The notes under the pieces were generated by a model. The model was not told the origin of the DNA, ran no database searches, and saw nothing but the letters and a program-made list of their open reading frames with translations. Positions 1 to 8,229 of a stretch of DNA of 64,000 bases are shown here, in pieces. The DNA is from Gayadomonas joobiniege G7 (GTDB taxonomy: Bacteria > Pseudomonadota > Gammaproteobacteria > Enterobacterales > Alteromonadaceae): positions 496,001-560,000 of the forward strand of contig NZ_AMRX01000007.1 of assembly GCF_000300815.1 (NCBI RefSeq), read 5' to 3'. A program made the translations under genes and the position numbers. Numbering within the stretch: the stretch's first letter is position 1; every line of letters begins with the position of its first letter.

Positions 1-266
1 AACCCGACAATCGCAAAAATAATAAGAATGGATGCAGAGATAAAAGATGCGGATACACTCAGATTATCAGCAATATATTGCCCTAACAAAAAAATAATCA
101 ACAAAAATACACAGCTCTCAAAAATACGCGCCCATTTCATCTGATTAAGGTGTGTCATTTGTTTATTGATTTTAACTTGCCACAAAATTGCCTCATTAAT
201 TGCAAATTCAGAACCGCAAGCAGAGTGATGATGTTGCCAATGATTTTTTAGATTATCTAAGTTCAT
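1..266 (-). CDS. Small membrane protein downstream of ECF sigma factor (partial, cut by left edge)
   Basis: An open frame starts at ATG 266-264 and runs off the left end of the window (about 88 codons seen). It begins MNLDNLKNHW, has a His/Trp-rich stretch, then from about residue 50 alternates hydrophobic segments (FLLIIFLLGQ and ILIIFAIVG), suggesting two or more membrane helices. It starts one base after the stop of the ECF sigma gene, so the two are almost certainly co-transcribed and translationally coupled. By position it may be a membrane-bound modulator or anti-sigma factor, but no zinc-binding anti-sigma motif (HxxxCxxC) is seen, so that role is inference only. Confidence 0.6.
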   Translation of the reverse strand, partial: MNLDNLKNHWQHHHSACGSEFAINEAILWQVKINKQMTHLNQMKWARIFESCVFLLIIFLLGQYIADNLSVSASFISASILIIFAIVG

Positions 267-267
267 T

Positions 268-771
268 TTACGACTCCCGTTTGTTGAATTGTTTTTTTAA
301 TAACTCTTTAATTCGGCTTAAACGTGTTGAGACATTACTCGTACTAATGCCTAAAGTATTGGCGATTGTCTCGTGAGACTCATTTTCTAAATAGAGCAGT
401 ATAATTGCTTTATTTAATTCATCTAATTGTGTAATAAATTGATACAAGAGAGTGATATCCTCGCTTTGGTGGACGTCTGACAGATCTGGTATCTGTACAA
501 TTTGTTCATCAGGCAAACTTGTTTTATCCGCTCGTTTGCTGTCTTTTCGATAATAAGAAATTGCTACATTCAGTGCGATTCGGTACATCCAAGTTGAAAA
601 CTTAGATGTGTTATCGTAATTATCAAAAGTAATCCACATAGTTGTTAATATCTCTTGCGCAAGATCTTGTCTGTCATAAATATTCGGGCAGTATGAATTC
701 ACAACTTTGAATACGATACCTTTATGTTGCTCCATTGCTTGGGCGAATAACCTCTTTTTAGTTTTGCTCAT
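268..771 (-). CDS. ECF-type RNA polymerase sigma-70 factor
   Basis: This 167-residue protein has the two-domain layout of extracytoplasmic-function sigma factors. Region 2 (about residues 15-80) contains DRQDLAQEI and the promoter-melting segment FSTWMYRIALNVA. Region 4 (about 110-160) has a helix-turn-helix in SHETIANTLGISTSNVSTRL. There is no sigma region 1 or 3. It would direct core polymerase to a small stress or envelope regulon. The next gene on the same strand follows after one base and encodes a membrane protein, the usual place for a regulator of the sigma factor. The ECF subgroup cannot be named from sequence reading alone. Confidence 0.9.
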   Translation of the reverse strand: MSKTKKRLFAQAMEQHKGIVFKVVNSYCPNIYDRQDLAQEILTTMWITFDNYDNTSKFSTWMYRIALNVAISYYRKDSKRADKTSLPDEQIVQIPDLSDVHQSEDITLLYQFITQLDELNKAIILLYLENESHETIANTLGISTSNVSTRLSRIKELLKKQFNKRES

Positions 772-1105
772 TTCGCGAAAACTCCAGGACTAAAGTTTTT
801 TCTCTTTGAAAGAGGACACCTTCCCACTTAATTATCATTAAAAACCTTGTATGAAAGCTATTGGTCTTGATACATTTTTTATCCACTTGTTTATTCCCAC
901 AATATAACCAAACGACTTGATTATCTAATTATTCGCTGCCCCTCTAAAATAATCACAAATATTTTTAAACATTGCTTTCAACTTGGAATAAGCACTCACG
1001 CTCATCCCCTTGTTAACGCGCTCGGCAACAGGCAAAATGTAGCCTAAATCATTCAGAGCAATGCAAAGCAAAAAATAAAACCACAAACGAATACGGAGTT
1101 AAAAA
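772..1105. other. Divergent intergenic region between sigma gene and gloA
   Basis: This 334-base non-coding stretch separates two divergent genes and should hold both promoters. A clear ribosome binding site for gloA (CGGAG, 1095-1099) is visible. A short hairpin (TCTCTTT-GAAAGAGGA, about 801-816) lies in the sigma leader. No confident -35/-10 pair, RNA gene or coding frame was recognised. The sigma promoter may be autoregulated, as is common for ECF factors, but that is not shown by the sequence. Confidence 0.4.
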
Positions 1106-1504
1106 ATGCGTTTATTACATACTATGTTACGAGTGGGAAATTTAGAAAAATCAATTGAGTTTTACACTCAAGTCATGGGCATGCAGCTATTAAGGCAAAA
1201 CGACAATCCAGAATACAAATATACGTTAGCGTTTGTAGGGTATGGCTCAGAGGCTGACGAAGCGGTTATTGAGTTGACCTATAATTGGGATACCAATGAA
1301 TATGATCTTGGCAATGCATACGGTCATATTGCGATAGAAGTTGATGATATTTATGCTCAATGTGAACAGATCCGAAGTGCTGGCGGCATTATCAGCCGTG
1401 AGCCAGGTCCGGTAAAAGGTGGCACTACTGAGATTGCTTTTGTAAAAGATCCGGATGGATATGCAATCGAGCTTATTCAGAAAAAAAATTACGCTGAGCT
1501 GTAA
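1106..1504 (+). CDS. gloA: Lactoylglutathione lyase (glyoxalase I)
   Basis: This enzyme isomerises the methylglyoxal-glutathione hemithioacetal to S-lactoylglutathione, the first step of methylglyoxal detoxification in the cytoplasm. The 132-residue protein is a single VOC-fold unit of normal glyoxalase I length. It opens with [20 protein letters not shown]. The four metal ligands of the bacterial nickel/cobalt-type enzyme appear at H5, the Glu of VIELTYNW (about 56), the His of [10 protein letters not shown] (about 74) and the Glu of YAIELIQ (about 123). It is monocistronic, preceded by CGGAG, and followed by a strong hairpin terminator shared with the convergent ompA-like gene. Confidence 0.95.
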   Translation: MRLLHTMLRVGNLEKSIEFYTQVMGMQLLRQNDNPEYKYTLAFVGYGSEADEAVIELTYNWDTNEYDLGNAYGHIAIEVDDIYAQCEQIRSAGGIISREPGPVKGGTTEIAFVKDPDGYAIELIQKKNYAEL

Positions 1505-1532
1505 AAAACATTGCTTAAAAATCGGCTGATTC

Positions 1533-1562
1533 AAAAAAAACCCACCATAAGGTGGGTTTTTT
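1533..1562. terminator. Bidirectional rho-independent terminator, gloA / ompA-like gene
   Basis: The arms AAAACCCACC and GGTGGGTTTT flank a 4-base loop (ATAA) and give A/T runs on both sides, so it can end transcription of gloA on the plus strand and of the convergent porin gene on the minus strand. Confidence 0.9.
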
Positions 1563-1586
1563 AAAAACTGCTTAGTTGAACTCAGC

Positions 1587-2705
1587 TTATTTGCTTTGTG
1601 CTTCTAACGTAGTAGTTACACGACGGTTCTTAGCACGACCTTCGCGAGTAGAGTTGTCAGCAATTGGGTTTCTTTCACCTTCACCACGAGTAGTGATTCG
1701 AGAAGAAGAAACATTGAACTCTTTAACCATATAATCGGCAACACTTTGTGCACGCTGCTCAGATAAACGTTGGTTGAAGTCCGCAGGACCTGTTGAATCG
1801 GCATGACCAACTAAAACAACTTTGCTGTTTGGATACTTTTTCATAAAGTCAGCTAATTGTTTAATGTCGCCGTGGAATCTTTGTTTAACAACCGCACTTT
1901 CTAATTCGAACTGAACATAAAGCTCTACAGAAACTGTTTTTGGCTCTTCTTTACGGCAACCTTTGCTATCAACAGCGACACCGTTTGGTGTCATCGGGCA
2001 TTCGTCTTTATAATCATAAACGCCATCAGAATCACGGTCAAAAGGACAACCCTGGCTATTTACTCGAACACCTGTTGGTGTGTTGCTACACATATCTTTG
2101 CTATCAGCTACACCATCTTTGTCAGCGTCAGCCATTGCATTTGAGTTATCAACTTTAGTCATGTCATCTGACTTAGAAGTTGTTTGGCCAAATTGATATT
2201 TTAAACCGATGCTTGGTAAACTTTCGATAACTGTTGAATCAAAAGATGCAACAAGTTCGTAGAAAAAAGTAGCAGATAAATTAGAAGTAAAATAATGCTC
2301 GTAACCTGCACCAGCTTTTAATGCAAATTTTTCTTCTTCACCCAGCGTATCGGCGTCAAGAGTGTACTGACCCAAGCCAGCCTTGGCGATCCAGCTGTTT
2401 TGACCAACTGGAGCATATCGGTATAAACCGTTTAATGATAACAAACTTACATCTGTATCAAATTGAGATGGGGTATCTGTTTCAGTTTCAGACCAGTTAT
2501 AGTCTAATTCTACAGCCCAGTTTTTATCAATCTGATAGCCTAAGCCAACCCAAGGTCCAACAGCACCATTGTCCACATTGTGCACATCGGTATCAAAGAA
2601 AAATGCACTTGCACCGCCTGTTACATAAACAGGTGCTTCCGCATTCGCATATGTAGAACAAATCAGTGCAGTTGTCAGACTTGCTAGTTTGAACATTTTA
2701 GTCAT
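1587..2705 (-). CDS. OmpA-family outer membrane porin with calcium-binding type-3 repeats
   Basis: The 372-residue protein has a signal peptide (MTKMFKLASLTTALICSTYANA, cleavage after about 22), then an eight-strand OmpA-type barrel (about 23-180) rich in alternating aromatic strands. A linker with thrombospondin type-3-like Asp-rich repeats follows (DADKDGVADSKD and DRDSDGVYDYKD, about 193-250). The C-terminal OmpA peptidoglycan-binding domain (about 258-370) contains LVGHADSTGPADFNQRLSEQ and the NRRV motif. It should anchor the outer membrane to the cell wall and keep envelope integrity. An AAGGA Shine-Dalgarno precedes the ATG. The architecture matches the OprF/OmpA group common in Alteromonadales. 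Confidence 0.93.
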   Translation of the reverse strand: MTKMFKLASLTTALICSTYANAEAPVYVTGGASAFFFDTDVHNVDNGAVGPWVGLGYQIDKNWAVELDYNWSETETDTPSQFDTDVSLLSLNGLYRYAPVGQNSWIAKAGLGQYTLDADTLGEEEKFALKAGAGYEHYFTSNLSATFFYELVASFDSTVIESLPSIGLKYQFGQTTSKSDDMTKVDNSNAMADADKDGVADSKDMCSNTPTGVRVNSQGCPFDRDSDGVYDYKDECPMTPNGVAVDSKGCRKEEPKTVSVELYVQFELESAVVKQRFHGDIKQLADFMKKYPNSKVVLVGHADSTGPADFNQRLSEQRAQSVADYMVKEFNVSSSRITTRGEGERNPIADNSTREGRAKNRRVTTTLEAQSK

Positions 2706-3130
2706 GAGAACATCCTTAATATTTATTGAGTCATTTTTTAAGCAAGAGCCCTAATCCTGTTGTACTCAAATTTCTTGAACAGAGATCAAAATGCTTTTGT
2801 TACTTTCTCGGTAGCCAAGTGTGAAGCAAGCTCCTTGTTAGCTACTAATAATGTATATATTACCCGATTCAGTGTTTATAGTAGCAATATACCTGTAAAC
2901 TTGTGATTTTTTTCGCACTACTGAACAACAAAAGCATATTAAAACTCATAAATGCGAAATAAAACGTGTTTTTACAGCTTCCTGTTTTAAACACCAAACC
3001 AGAATTCGCTGAACTGCCTAACACCCCATCAATTATCTGTAGAGTTTAATCAAGTTTCAAGCCCAAATCACGATAACTTTGTAACCAAAACACAAATTTA
3101 TTAAAAAAATCTATATCACGTCTAAATTCT
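2706..3130. other. Intergenic region upstream of the ompA-like gene
   Basis: This 425-base AT-rich region lies between two minus-strand genes. It must contain the porin promoter and a long 5' leader, as is usual for ompA-type genes, plus the 3' end of the FAD-type gene. I see the porin ribosome binding site (AAGGA on the minus strand near 2715) but no convincing terminator, small RNA or ORF. Confidence 0.35.
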
Positions 3131-3970
3131 TTAATGTCTTGCTAATAAAAGACTTTCAGCAAACTCATGGCCACTTAAAAACTGGTTTTGAAAGTCAAGC
3201 CGGTGGGCGGCTTTATTATGACATATCTCCACTAAATCCGGATCAAATCTTTCACAATTAAAGTGGGTATGTTGTAATTCTCGGTTAGATTCGAACGCTT
3301 GCGAAAATCCAGCAACCGTAGACTGCCAATAAGCGATGGCTTGTTGCAGCCGACGTTTTTGCGACAAAGGCACTTGCTTACGCGCTGTTAACGCATATTT
3401 AGCATGACGGCTAGGTGAGCTGATCAACACATTCGCCCGCATCTGTTTAGCCATAGATTTGAGCATATCTATATTAGGCTTTTTATTTAACTGTAACTGG
3501 CACCACATCTCACGGGTTGCTTCACCACCATGTCGAGCATCAATCACACGATTAAACGGACCCAACTGGGTATGCCTCGCAGTATTTGCAAATAGACCAC
3601 TACGGCGCTTTGTTATGCTTTCGATCGTTTGCCTAGTAAAAATACGGACATCTTTCAACAAGTGATAAAAACAAGGCTCTGCCTGTAACCAATCAAACTG
3701 CACCGGACGTTTTGCTATTTCGGCTAGTTTGGCATCCTGACTATCAACCAGCTGCCGCTCGACTGGGAACGACCATCCGTTTTCTGTCCATTGATGAAAC
3801 AATTCAAGCATAGTTGGGTCATCCGCTGCCAGCACCGCTGTATGGGCGTCTGAGTCGGCAGTGAAAAGTGAATTTTTACTATCTAGTAGTACGACCTTAT
3901 GTCCCGCTTGAGATAGTCTGTAAGCAACAGCGATCCCTGCGATACTTGCGCCGATTACCAGTGTTTTCAT
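3131..3970 (-). CDS. Putative FAD/NAD(P)-binding oxidoreductase-like protein, unassigned
   Basis: The protein (279 residues) starts with a Rossmann dinucleotide-binding motif, VIGASIAGIAVAYRLSQAGH, with an acidic residue ending the second strand (VLLDSKN), typical of FAD-dependent oxidoreductases. The first glycine pattern is GxSxAG rather than the full GxGxxG. The rest is poorly typed: a hydrophilic middle and a C-terminal segment DFQNQFLSGHEFAESLLL. At 279 residues it is shorter than classical FAD monooxygenases (about 380-450), so it is either a compact family or has lost part of the substrate domain. It follows the HAD phosphatase gene by 66 bases. No substrate can be assigned. Confidence 0.65.
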   Translation of the reverse strand: MKTLVIGASIAGIAVAYRLSQAGHKVVLLDSKNSLFTADSDAHTAVLAADDPTMLELFHQWTENGWSFPVERQLVDSQDAKLAEIAKRPVQFDWLQAEPCFYHLLKDVRIFTRQTIESITKRRSGLFANTARHTQLGPFNRVIDARHGGEATREMWCQLQLNKKPNIDMLKSMAKQMRANVLISSPSRHAKYALTARKQVPLSQKRRLQQAIAYWQSTVAGFSQAFESNRELQHTHFNCERFDPDLVEICHNKAAHRLDFQNQFLSGHEFAESLLLARH

Positions 3971-4036
3971 AAATCTTAAATGTGTTTTAAACTGTTATTT
4001 TTATTACGGACAAAAAACAAATCAAGTTCAGTATAA

Positions 4037-4687
4037 TTAACCAAAAAAATGCGCATTTAATTCGTCAAAATGATGAAAAATTTTATCCGCTTTTTGCAAC
4101 GAGGATTTATCCGAGTATGCATGGGCAAGCGCGTAAGTTGTAAGACCAGCAGCAGTTGCTGCCTGAATACCAGATTCAGAATCCTCTAACACCAAAACAT
4201 GCTCAGCCAAAACCTGTAAATCTGAAATGGCCTTGAGGTAAGGTTCTGGGTTAGGTTTGGTATTTTTGGTATCCCCGCCTGCGACAACCAAATCAATGGG
4301 TAACTGAGGATGATGCGCCAAGCTGGCAATCACATGGGACCTGTCTGACCCTGATACCAAAGCTATTTTAGCTTCTGGCTGAAACTTTTTAAACCTCGTT
4401 AAAAACTGCTCAACCGCTGGCATCAAGGTAAACCCAACAGTATGAATATAAGTTAAGGTGGCATCCACTTTTAGTTGGCTAAGCTCGGCTGAACTAATAG
4501 GTAAGTTAAACTTATTTACAAAAAAAGTAGCCGTCGACTCACCTGATAAACCGATGCGAGGTTTAAAATCAGCAAAACTAAGTGAAATTGAAAATGGTGC
4601 TAACACTTGTTGCCAAATTTTATGCTGCGCTGGTTCAGAGTCTACCAAAGTTCCATCATGATCAATAAATAATGTGCTAAATACCAT
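4037..4687 (-). CDS. HAD-superfamily sugar-phosphatase / beta-phosphoglucomutase-like hydrolase
   Basis: This 216-residue member of HAD subclass IA has all four HAD motifs. Motif I is IDHDGTLVDSEP (nucleophile and acid Asp), motif II is ALVSGSDRS, the motif III Lys is in KPNPEPYL, and motif IV is VLEDSESGIQAA. The cap inserted after motif I is the helical type of phosphoglycolate phosphatase and beta-phosphoglucomutase relatives. I chose the second ATG (4687) because AGGA lies 7 bases upstream. It overlaps the end of the mutarotase gene by 11 bases, implying translational coupling and a shared sugar-phosphate role. The exact substrate is unknown. Confidence 0.85.
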   Translation of the reverse strand: MVFSTLFIDHDGTLVDSEPAQHKIWQQVLAPFSISLSFADFKPRIGLSGESTATFFVNKFNLPISSAELSQLKVDATLTYIHTVGFTLMPAVEQFLTRFKKFQPEAKIALVSGSDRSHVIASLAHHPQLPIDLVVAGGDTKNTKPNPEPYLKAISDLQVLAEHVLVLEDSESGIQAATAAGLTTYALAHAYSDKSSLQKADKIFHHFDELNAHFFG

Positions 4688-5582
4688 CAGCATATCCTAT
4701 TAACAGCTCCGCTTGGCGTTTTTCTTTTGGCGCTAAATACCAGCTATCCGAAAATGCATTTCCACGTTCAACACACACAAACGAAGGATAGTTTTGCTCG
4801 CCTAAGTCAATTAATTGAGCTGCTTTTTCTGGGCCAGGGTTCCAGACTATCGCAGAGTGGCAATTCTTGCTACGTAACACTATAGGTGTTTTGCTTTGAA
4901 TCCTTTGCTGCTCGGCAACATTTAGATAAATTCGATCTAATTCACCGCTAAAATGCACTGGGCCTTGCTGTATTTTAGCAGCTAACTGCGCTGTATTATC
5001 TAAATAGGTGGTGTAGTGTAAACCATCAATATAAACGGTTTCAATATCTGCCACAGGGTGATAACTATGCAAAGCAAAACTAACTGGCATCAAAGTGTCA
5101 CTGAGATTGATTGCTGTTAGCGCAAGCTCTATCTGATGGTTTAGTTGAATCTTGTACTCAGCCTCAAAAGAATAAGGGTACAAAGTTTGAGTTTCTTCAT
5201 TACTGGTAAACTTAAAGGTTATACTCACTTGCTCTGCAGTGACGTCAATGTCTGCCAACTGCCAGTCTCGATTACGCACAAAACCATGACTTGGCGTATT
5301 TTCACTTAATTGGTTATCACCAAACCAAGGAAAACAAACTGGGATGCCGCCACGAATTGCTTTCCCTTGTTTAAAAATAGCCTGTGGGCTGAGCCATAAT
5401 AAAGGATCTTTGCCTTTGGCGCTGAATTCGACTAAATGAGCCCCTTGGATAGCAATAACAGCATCGAATAATTCGTGATTGATCTTTAATAAGGGCAGAG
5501 CGTCCTGTGTTTCGCCATATAAACTTTTTGCATCCGTCACTGAAATACAACTAAACTTTTTTACTAATTCTTGCACACACAT
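4677..5582 (-). CDS. yeaD: D-hexose-6-phosphate mutarotase (YeaD-type aldose-1-epimerase)
   Basis: This enzyme interconverts alpha and beta anomers of hexose 6-phosphates in the cytoplasm. The sequence shows family blocks AIQGAHLVEFSAKGKDPLLWLS, IRGGIPVCFPWFG, HGFVRNRDW, ALHSYHPVADI, DRIYLN and the C-terminal VWNPGPEKA...FVCVERGNAF, in the order seen in E. coli YeaD. The length of about 301 residues is normal. An in-frame ATG exists further upstream (5609) but has no ribosome binding site and adds residues absent from the family, so 5582 is preferred. It overlaps the HAD phosphatase gene, which probably acts on related sugar phosphates. Confidence 0.85.
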   Translation of the reverse strand: MCVQELVKKFSCISVTDAKSLYGETQDALPLLKINHELFDAVIAIQGAHLVEFSAKGKDPLLWLSPQAIFKQGKAIRGGIPVCFPWFGDNQLSENTPSHGFVRNRDWQLADIDVTAEQVSITFKFTSNEETQTLYPYSFEAEYKIQLNHQIELALTAINLSDTLMPVSFALHSYHPVADIETVYIDGLHYTTYLDNTAQLAAKIQQGPVHFSGELDRIYLNVAEQQRIQSKTPIVLRSKNCHSAIVWNPGPEKAAQLIDLGEQNYPSFVCVERGNAFSDSWYLAPKEKRQAELLIGYADGI

Positions 5583-5778
5583 ATTGATACCACTTATTAA
5601 TGACCTCATCAAAAGCGTTATTTTAACGGCTCAGGCTAGTCTTCACAAGTTGAGGTAATACGTTTTCACCTCCCCTGTACTTAGGGTTTTTAAGTTTGTA
5701 CGTAAAATTCTTTTTATTCATGATCCTTACTTGATACAATATGCCGATATTCTTTAGGTTTTGAATTTAGGAAAGCAA

Positions 5779-6819
5779 GTGGCTGAGCAAAAACAATCAT
5801 TAAGTTATAAAGACGCAGGTGTCGACATTGACGCAGGTAATCAACTAGTTGAACGTATTAAAGACGTCACTAAAAAAACCCGACGTCCAGAGGTAATGGG
5901 CAACATAGGTGGTTTCGGTGCGCTTTGCCGACTACCTGAAAAATACAAAAAACCACTGCTGGTTTCGGGCACAGACGGTGTCGGGACTAAATTAAGATTG
6001 GCTATTGATTTAAATTGTCACGATACCGTAGGTATAGATTTGGTGGCTATGTGTGTCAATGATCTAATAGTTCAGGGGGCTGAACCTCTGTTTTTCCTTG
6101 ACTATTATGCCACCGGCAAGTTAGACGTGGATGTAGCTGCTTCAGTTGTCAGCGGCATTGGTGAAGGATGCCAGCAATCTAATTGTGCATTAATTGGTGG
6201 TGAAACAGCAGAAATGCCGGGCATGTACGAAGGCGCAGACTATGACATGGCGGGTTTCTGTGTCGGGGTAGTCGAAGAATCACAAGTCATTGATGGTAGC
6301 CGAGTACAACCTGGTAATAGGTTAATTGCCCTGGCGTCATCAGGCCCACATTCAAACGGCTATTCGTTAATTCGTAAAATTTTAGAAGTTTCAAATGCAG
6401 ATTTAGAACAACCATTAGATGGTCAACCGCTTAAATCCCACCTTATGGCGCCAACTCGAATCTATGTACAATCAATACTCAAGTTATTAGAAAGCGTTAA
6501 TGTAAATGCGATTACGCATATTACCGGTGGCGGTTTTTGGGAAAATATTCCACGCGTATTACCAGCAAATAGCAAAGCTGTTATCGAACAAAAAAGCTGG
6601 CAGTGGCCAGAAGTATTTAATTGGCTGCAAACCGCTGGTAATGTCGAAACGCACGAAATGTTACGCACCTTTAACTGTGGTGTAGGCATGATCTTAGCTG
6701 TGCATGAAGACGATGTTGAAGAAGCTTTGGTGTCTTTACGTCAAAGTGGTGAAAAAGCTTGGTTGATTGGTCATATAAGCGAAGCTAATGAAAACGAAGC
6801 TCAGGTAGAAATGGTTTAA
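5779..6819 (+). CDS. purM: Phosphoribosylformylglycinamidine cyclo-ligase (AIR synthetase)
   Basis: This enzyme closes the imidazole ring of 5-aminoimidazole ribonucleotide from FGAM and ATP in de novo purine synthesis. The protein has the AIRS N-terminal motif [18 protein letters not shown], the [13 protein letters not shown]/substrate loop, [26 protein letters not shown] and [15 protein letters not shown]. The length of 346 residues equals the family norm. The start is GTG at 5779, preceded by AGGAAA with about six bases of spacing. An in-frame TTG at 5761 is possible but would add six residues not seen in relatives. It is the first gene of a purM-purN-DUF3108 unit. Confidence 0.95.
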   Translation: MAEQKQSLSYKDAGVDIDAGNQLVERIKDVTKKTRRPEVMGNIGGFGALCRLPEKYKKPLLVSGTDGVGTKLRLAIDLNCHDTVGIDLVAMCVNDLIVQGAEPLFFLDYYATGKLDVDVAASVVSGIGEGCQQSNCALIGGETAEMPGMYEGADYDMAGFCVGVVEESQVIDGSRVQPGNRLIALASSGPHSNGYSLIRKILEVSNADLEQPLDGQPLKSHLMAPTRIYVQSILKLLESVNVNAITHITGGGFWENIPRVLPANSKAVIEQKSWQWPEVFNWLQTAGNVETHEMLRTFNCGVGMILAVHEDDVEEALVSLRQSGEKAWLIGHISEANENEAQVEMV

Positions 6820-6822
6820 GTC

Positions 6823-7467
6823 GTGCAGAAATCCATTCTTGTATTAATTTCTGGAAACGGCTCCAACTTACAAGCAGTGATTGATGCAACTGAATCCGGC
6901 CAAATTAATGGCCGGATTTGTGCAGTTATTTCTAATAAAAGCACTGCATTCGGTTTACAGCGAGCTCAAAAGCATCAGATTCCAGCGATTTCACTCCCTC
7001 ATAGTGATTATCCAGACCGTCAGTTATATGATCAAGCGCTCGCCGAAGTGATTGATCGGTATCAACCGGATTTAATCGTTCTTGCTGGTTTTATGCGAAT
7101 TTTAACCGCTCAATTTGTTGCCCGTTACAAAGGTAAACTATTGAACATTCATCCATCTTTGTTGCCTAAGTACCAGGGTCTAAATACTCATCAAAGAGCG
7201 TTAGACGCTAACGACAGAGAACATGGTGCTAGTGTTCACTTTGTGACCGAAGAATTAGATGGCGGCCCAGTTATCTGTCAAGTAAGTATCCTGATTGATG
7301 AAAAAGATACTGCAGAAACATTAGCACAACGGATTCACAAACAGGAACATTTCATTTACCCTAAGGCAATAGAATGGTTTTGCCAAGATCGACTTAAAAT
7401 GGAAAGTGGTCGAGTTTGGTTAGACAATAATGAGTTGCCCACAACCGGGATAAGATATGCTGAATAA
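6823..7467 (+). CDS. purN: Phosphoribosylglycinamide formyltransferase 1 (GART)
   Basis: It transfers a formyl group from 10-formyl-tetrahydrofolate to GAR, the third step of purine synthesis. The 214-residue protein shows ISGNGSNLQAVIDA (phosphate loop) and LAGFMRILTAQFV. The catalytic triad lies in NIHPSLLPKYQGLNTHQRAL (Asn, His) and in HFVTEELDGGPVI (Asp). The start is GTG, three bases after the purM stop, so the two are translationally linked. Its 3' end overlaps the DUF3108 gene by 11 bases. Confidence 0.95.
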   Translation: MQKSILVLISGNGSNLQAVIDATESGQINGRICAVISNKSTAFGLQRAQKHQIPAISLPHSDYPDRQLYDQALAEVIDRYQPDLIVLAGFMRILTAQFVARYKGKLLNIHPSLLPKYQGLNTHQRALDANDREHGASVHFVTEELDGGPVICQVSILIDEKDTAETLAQRIHKQEHFIYPKAIEWFCQDRLKMESGRVWLDNNELPTTGIRYAE

Positions 7468-8194
7468 ATTAATTGTTTTATCATCTGTCGTTTTATCGTT
7501 ACTTTCAGTCGCTCCTGCCATCGCGCAGCAGACAGATGTCAAAATAAATAATGTGCTTACGCCATTCAACGCGAAATATAAAGTCGCTAAAGGGCGACTT
7601 AACTTAGGTACGGCGAAGCGTCAGCTTTCTCAAATCGGTGAAAACCGCTATACTTTTTCCTATTTTTCTGATCTTTCATTATTAATTTTAAGTGATCACA
7701 GACGCGAGACATCTGAGTTAACTGTGCTTAAAGATCAAGTGACGCCGGCTCGTTACTTATTTAAACGAGAAGGCACTGGAACAGATAAAAGTACAACCTT
7801 AGCTTTTATGTACGAAGGCGTAAAGGATCTCGAAAAACAAAAGTTTTTGCCGGTCGATAACAACATTCAATGGTACGATGAGGTGAGCTACCAGCTGCAA
7901 ATGAAGCTGGATTTAGCTGCCGGTAAAACTGAGATGAGTTATTATTTGATCGACCACAAAAAACGAGACAAACTCTATAAGTTTAAAGTGGTTGGAGAAG
8001 AAGAGCTCACTGTACCTGCAGGAAAAATAAATACGGTTAAATTACAAAGGATCCGAGATGACGGCAGTGATAGAGTCACTGAGTTTTGGTTAGCACCAGA
8101 TTTAGGTTATTTGTTGGTGCGTATTCGGCAACTAAGAGATGGCAGCGAAGTTGCAGATGCCCAATTGGAGAAATATGTTTTTACCGCTTTTTAG
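7457..8194 (+). CDS. DUF3108-family exported protein
   Basis: The protein (245 residues) has an N-terminal signal peptide (MLNKLIVLSSVVLSLLSVAPAIAQQ, cleavage after about AIA) and a soluble beta-rich body. The family features are PFNAKYKVAKGRLNLGTAKRQL near the start of the mature chain, RRETSELTVLKDQVTPARYLF in the middle and TVKLQRIRDDGSDRVTEFWLAPDLGYLLVRI at the end. The function of DUF3108 proteins is not established; they are periplasmic and commonly follow purN in gammaproteobacteria. The start ATG lies inside the purN coding end, so its expression is tied to the purine genes. Confidence 0.85.
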   Translation: MLNKLIVLSSVVLSLLSVAPAIAQQTDVKINNVLTPFNAKYKVAKGRLNLGTAKRQLSQIGENRYTFSYFSDLSLLILSDHRRETSELTVLKDQVTPARYLFKREGTGTDKSTTLAFMYEGVKDLEKQKFLPVDNNIQWYDEVSYQLQMKLDLAAGKTEMSYYLIDHKKRDKLYKFKVVGEEELTVPAGKINTVKLQRIRDDGSDRVTEFWLAPDLGYLLVRIRQLRDGSEVADAQLEKYVFTAF

Positions 8195-8229
8195 CGGATA
8201 AATAATTAAAAAAACGAGGGAATGAACAT

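Noticed and set aside
5651-5668. Possible PurR box before purM (ACGTTTTC core)
   Set aside because: Only one half resembles the consensus ACGCAAACGTTTGCGT; about 8 of 16 positions match, too weak to call.
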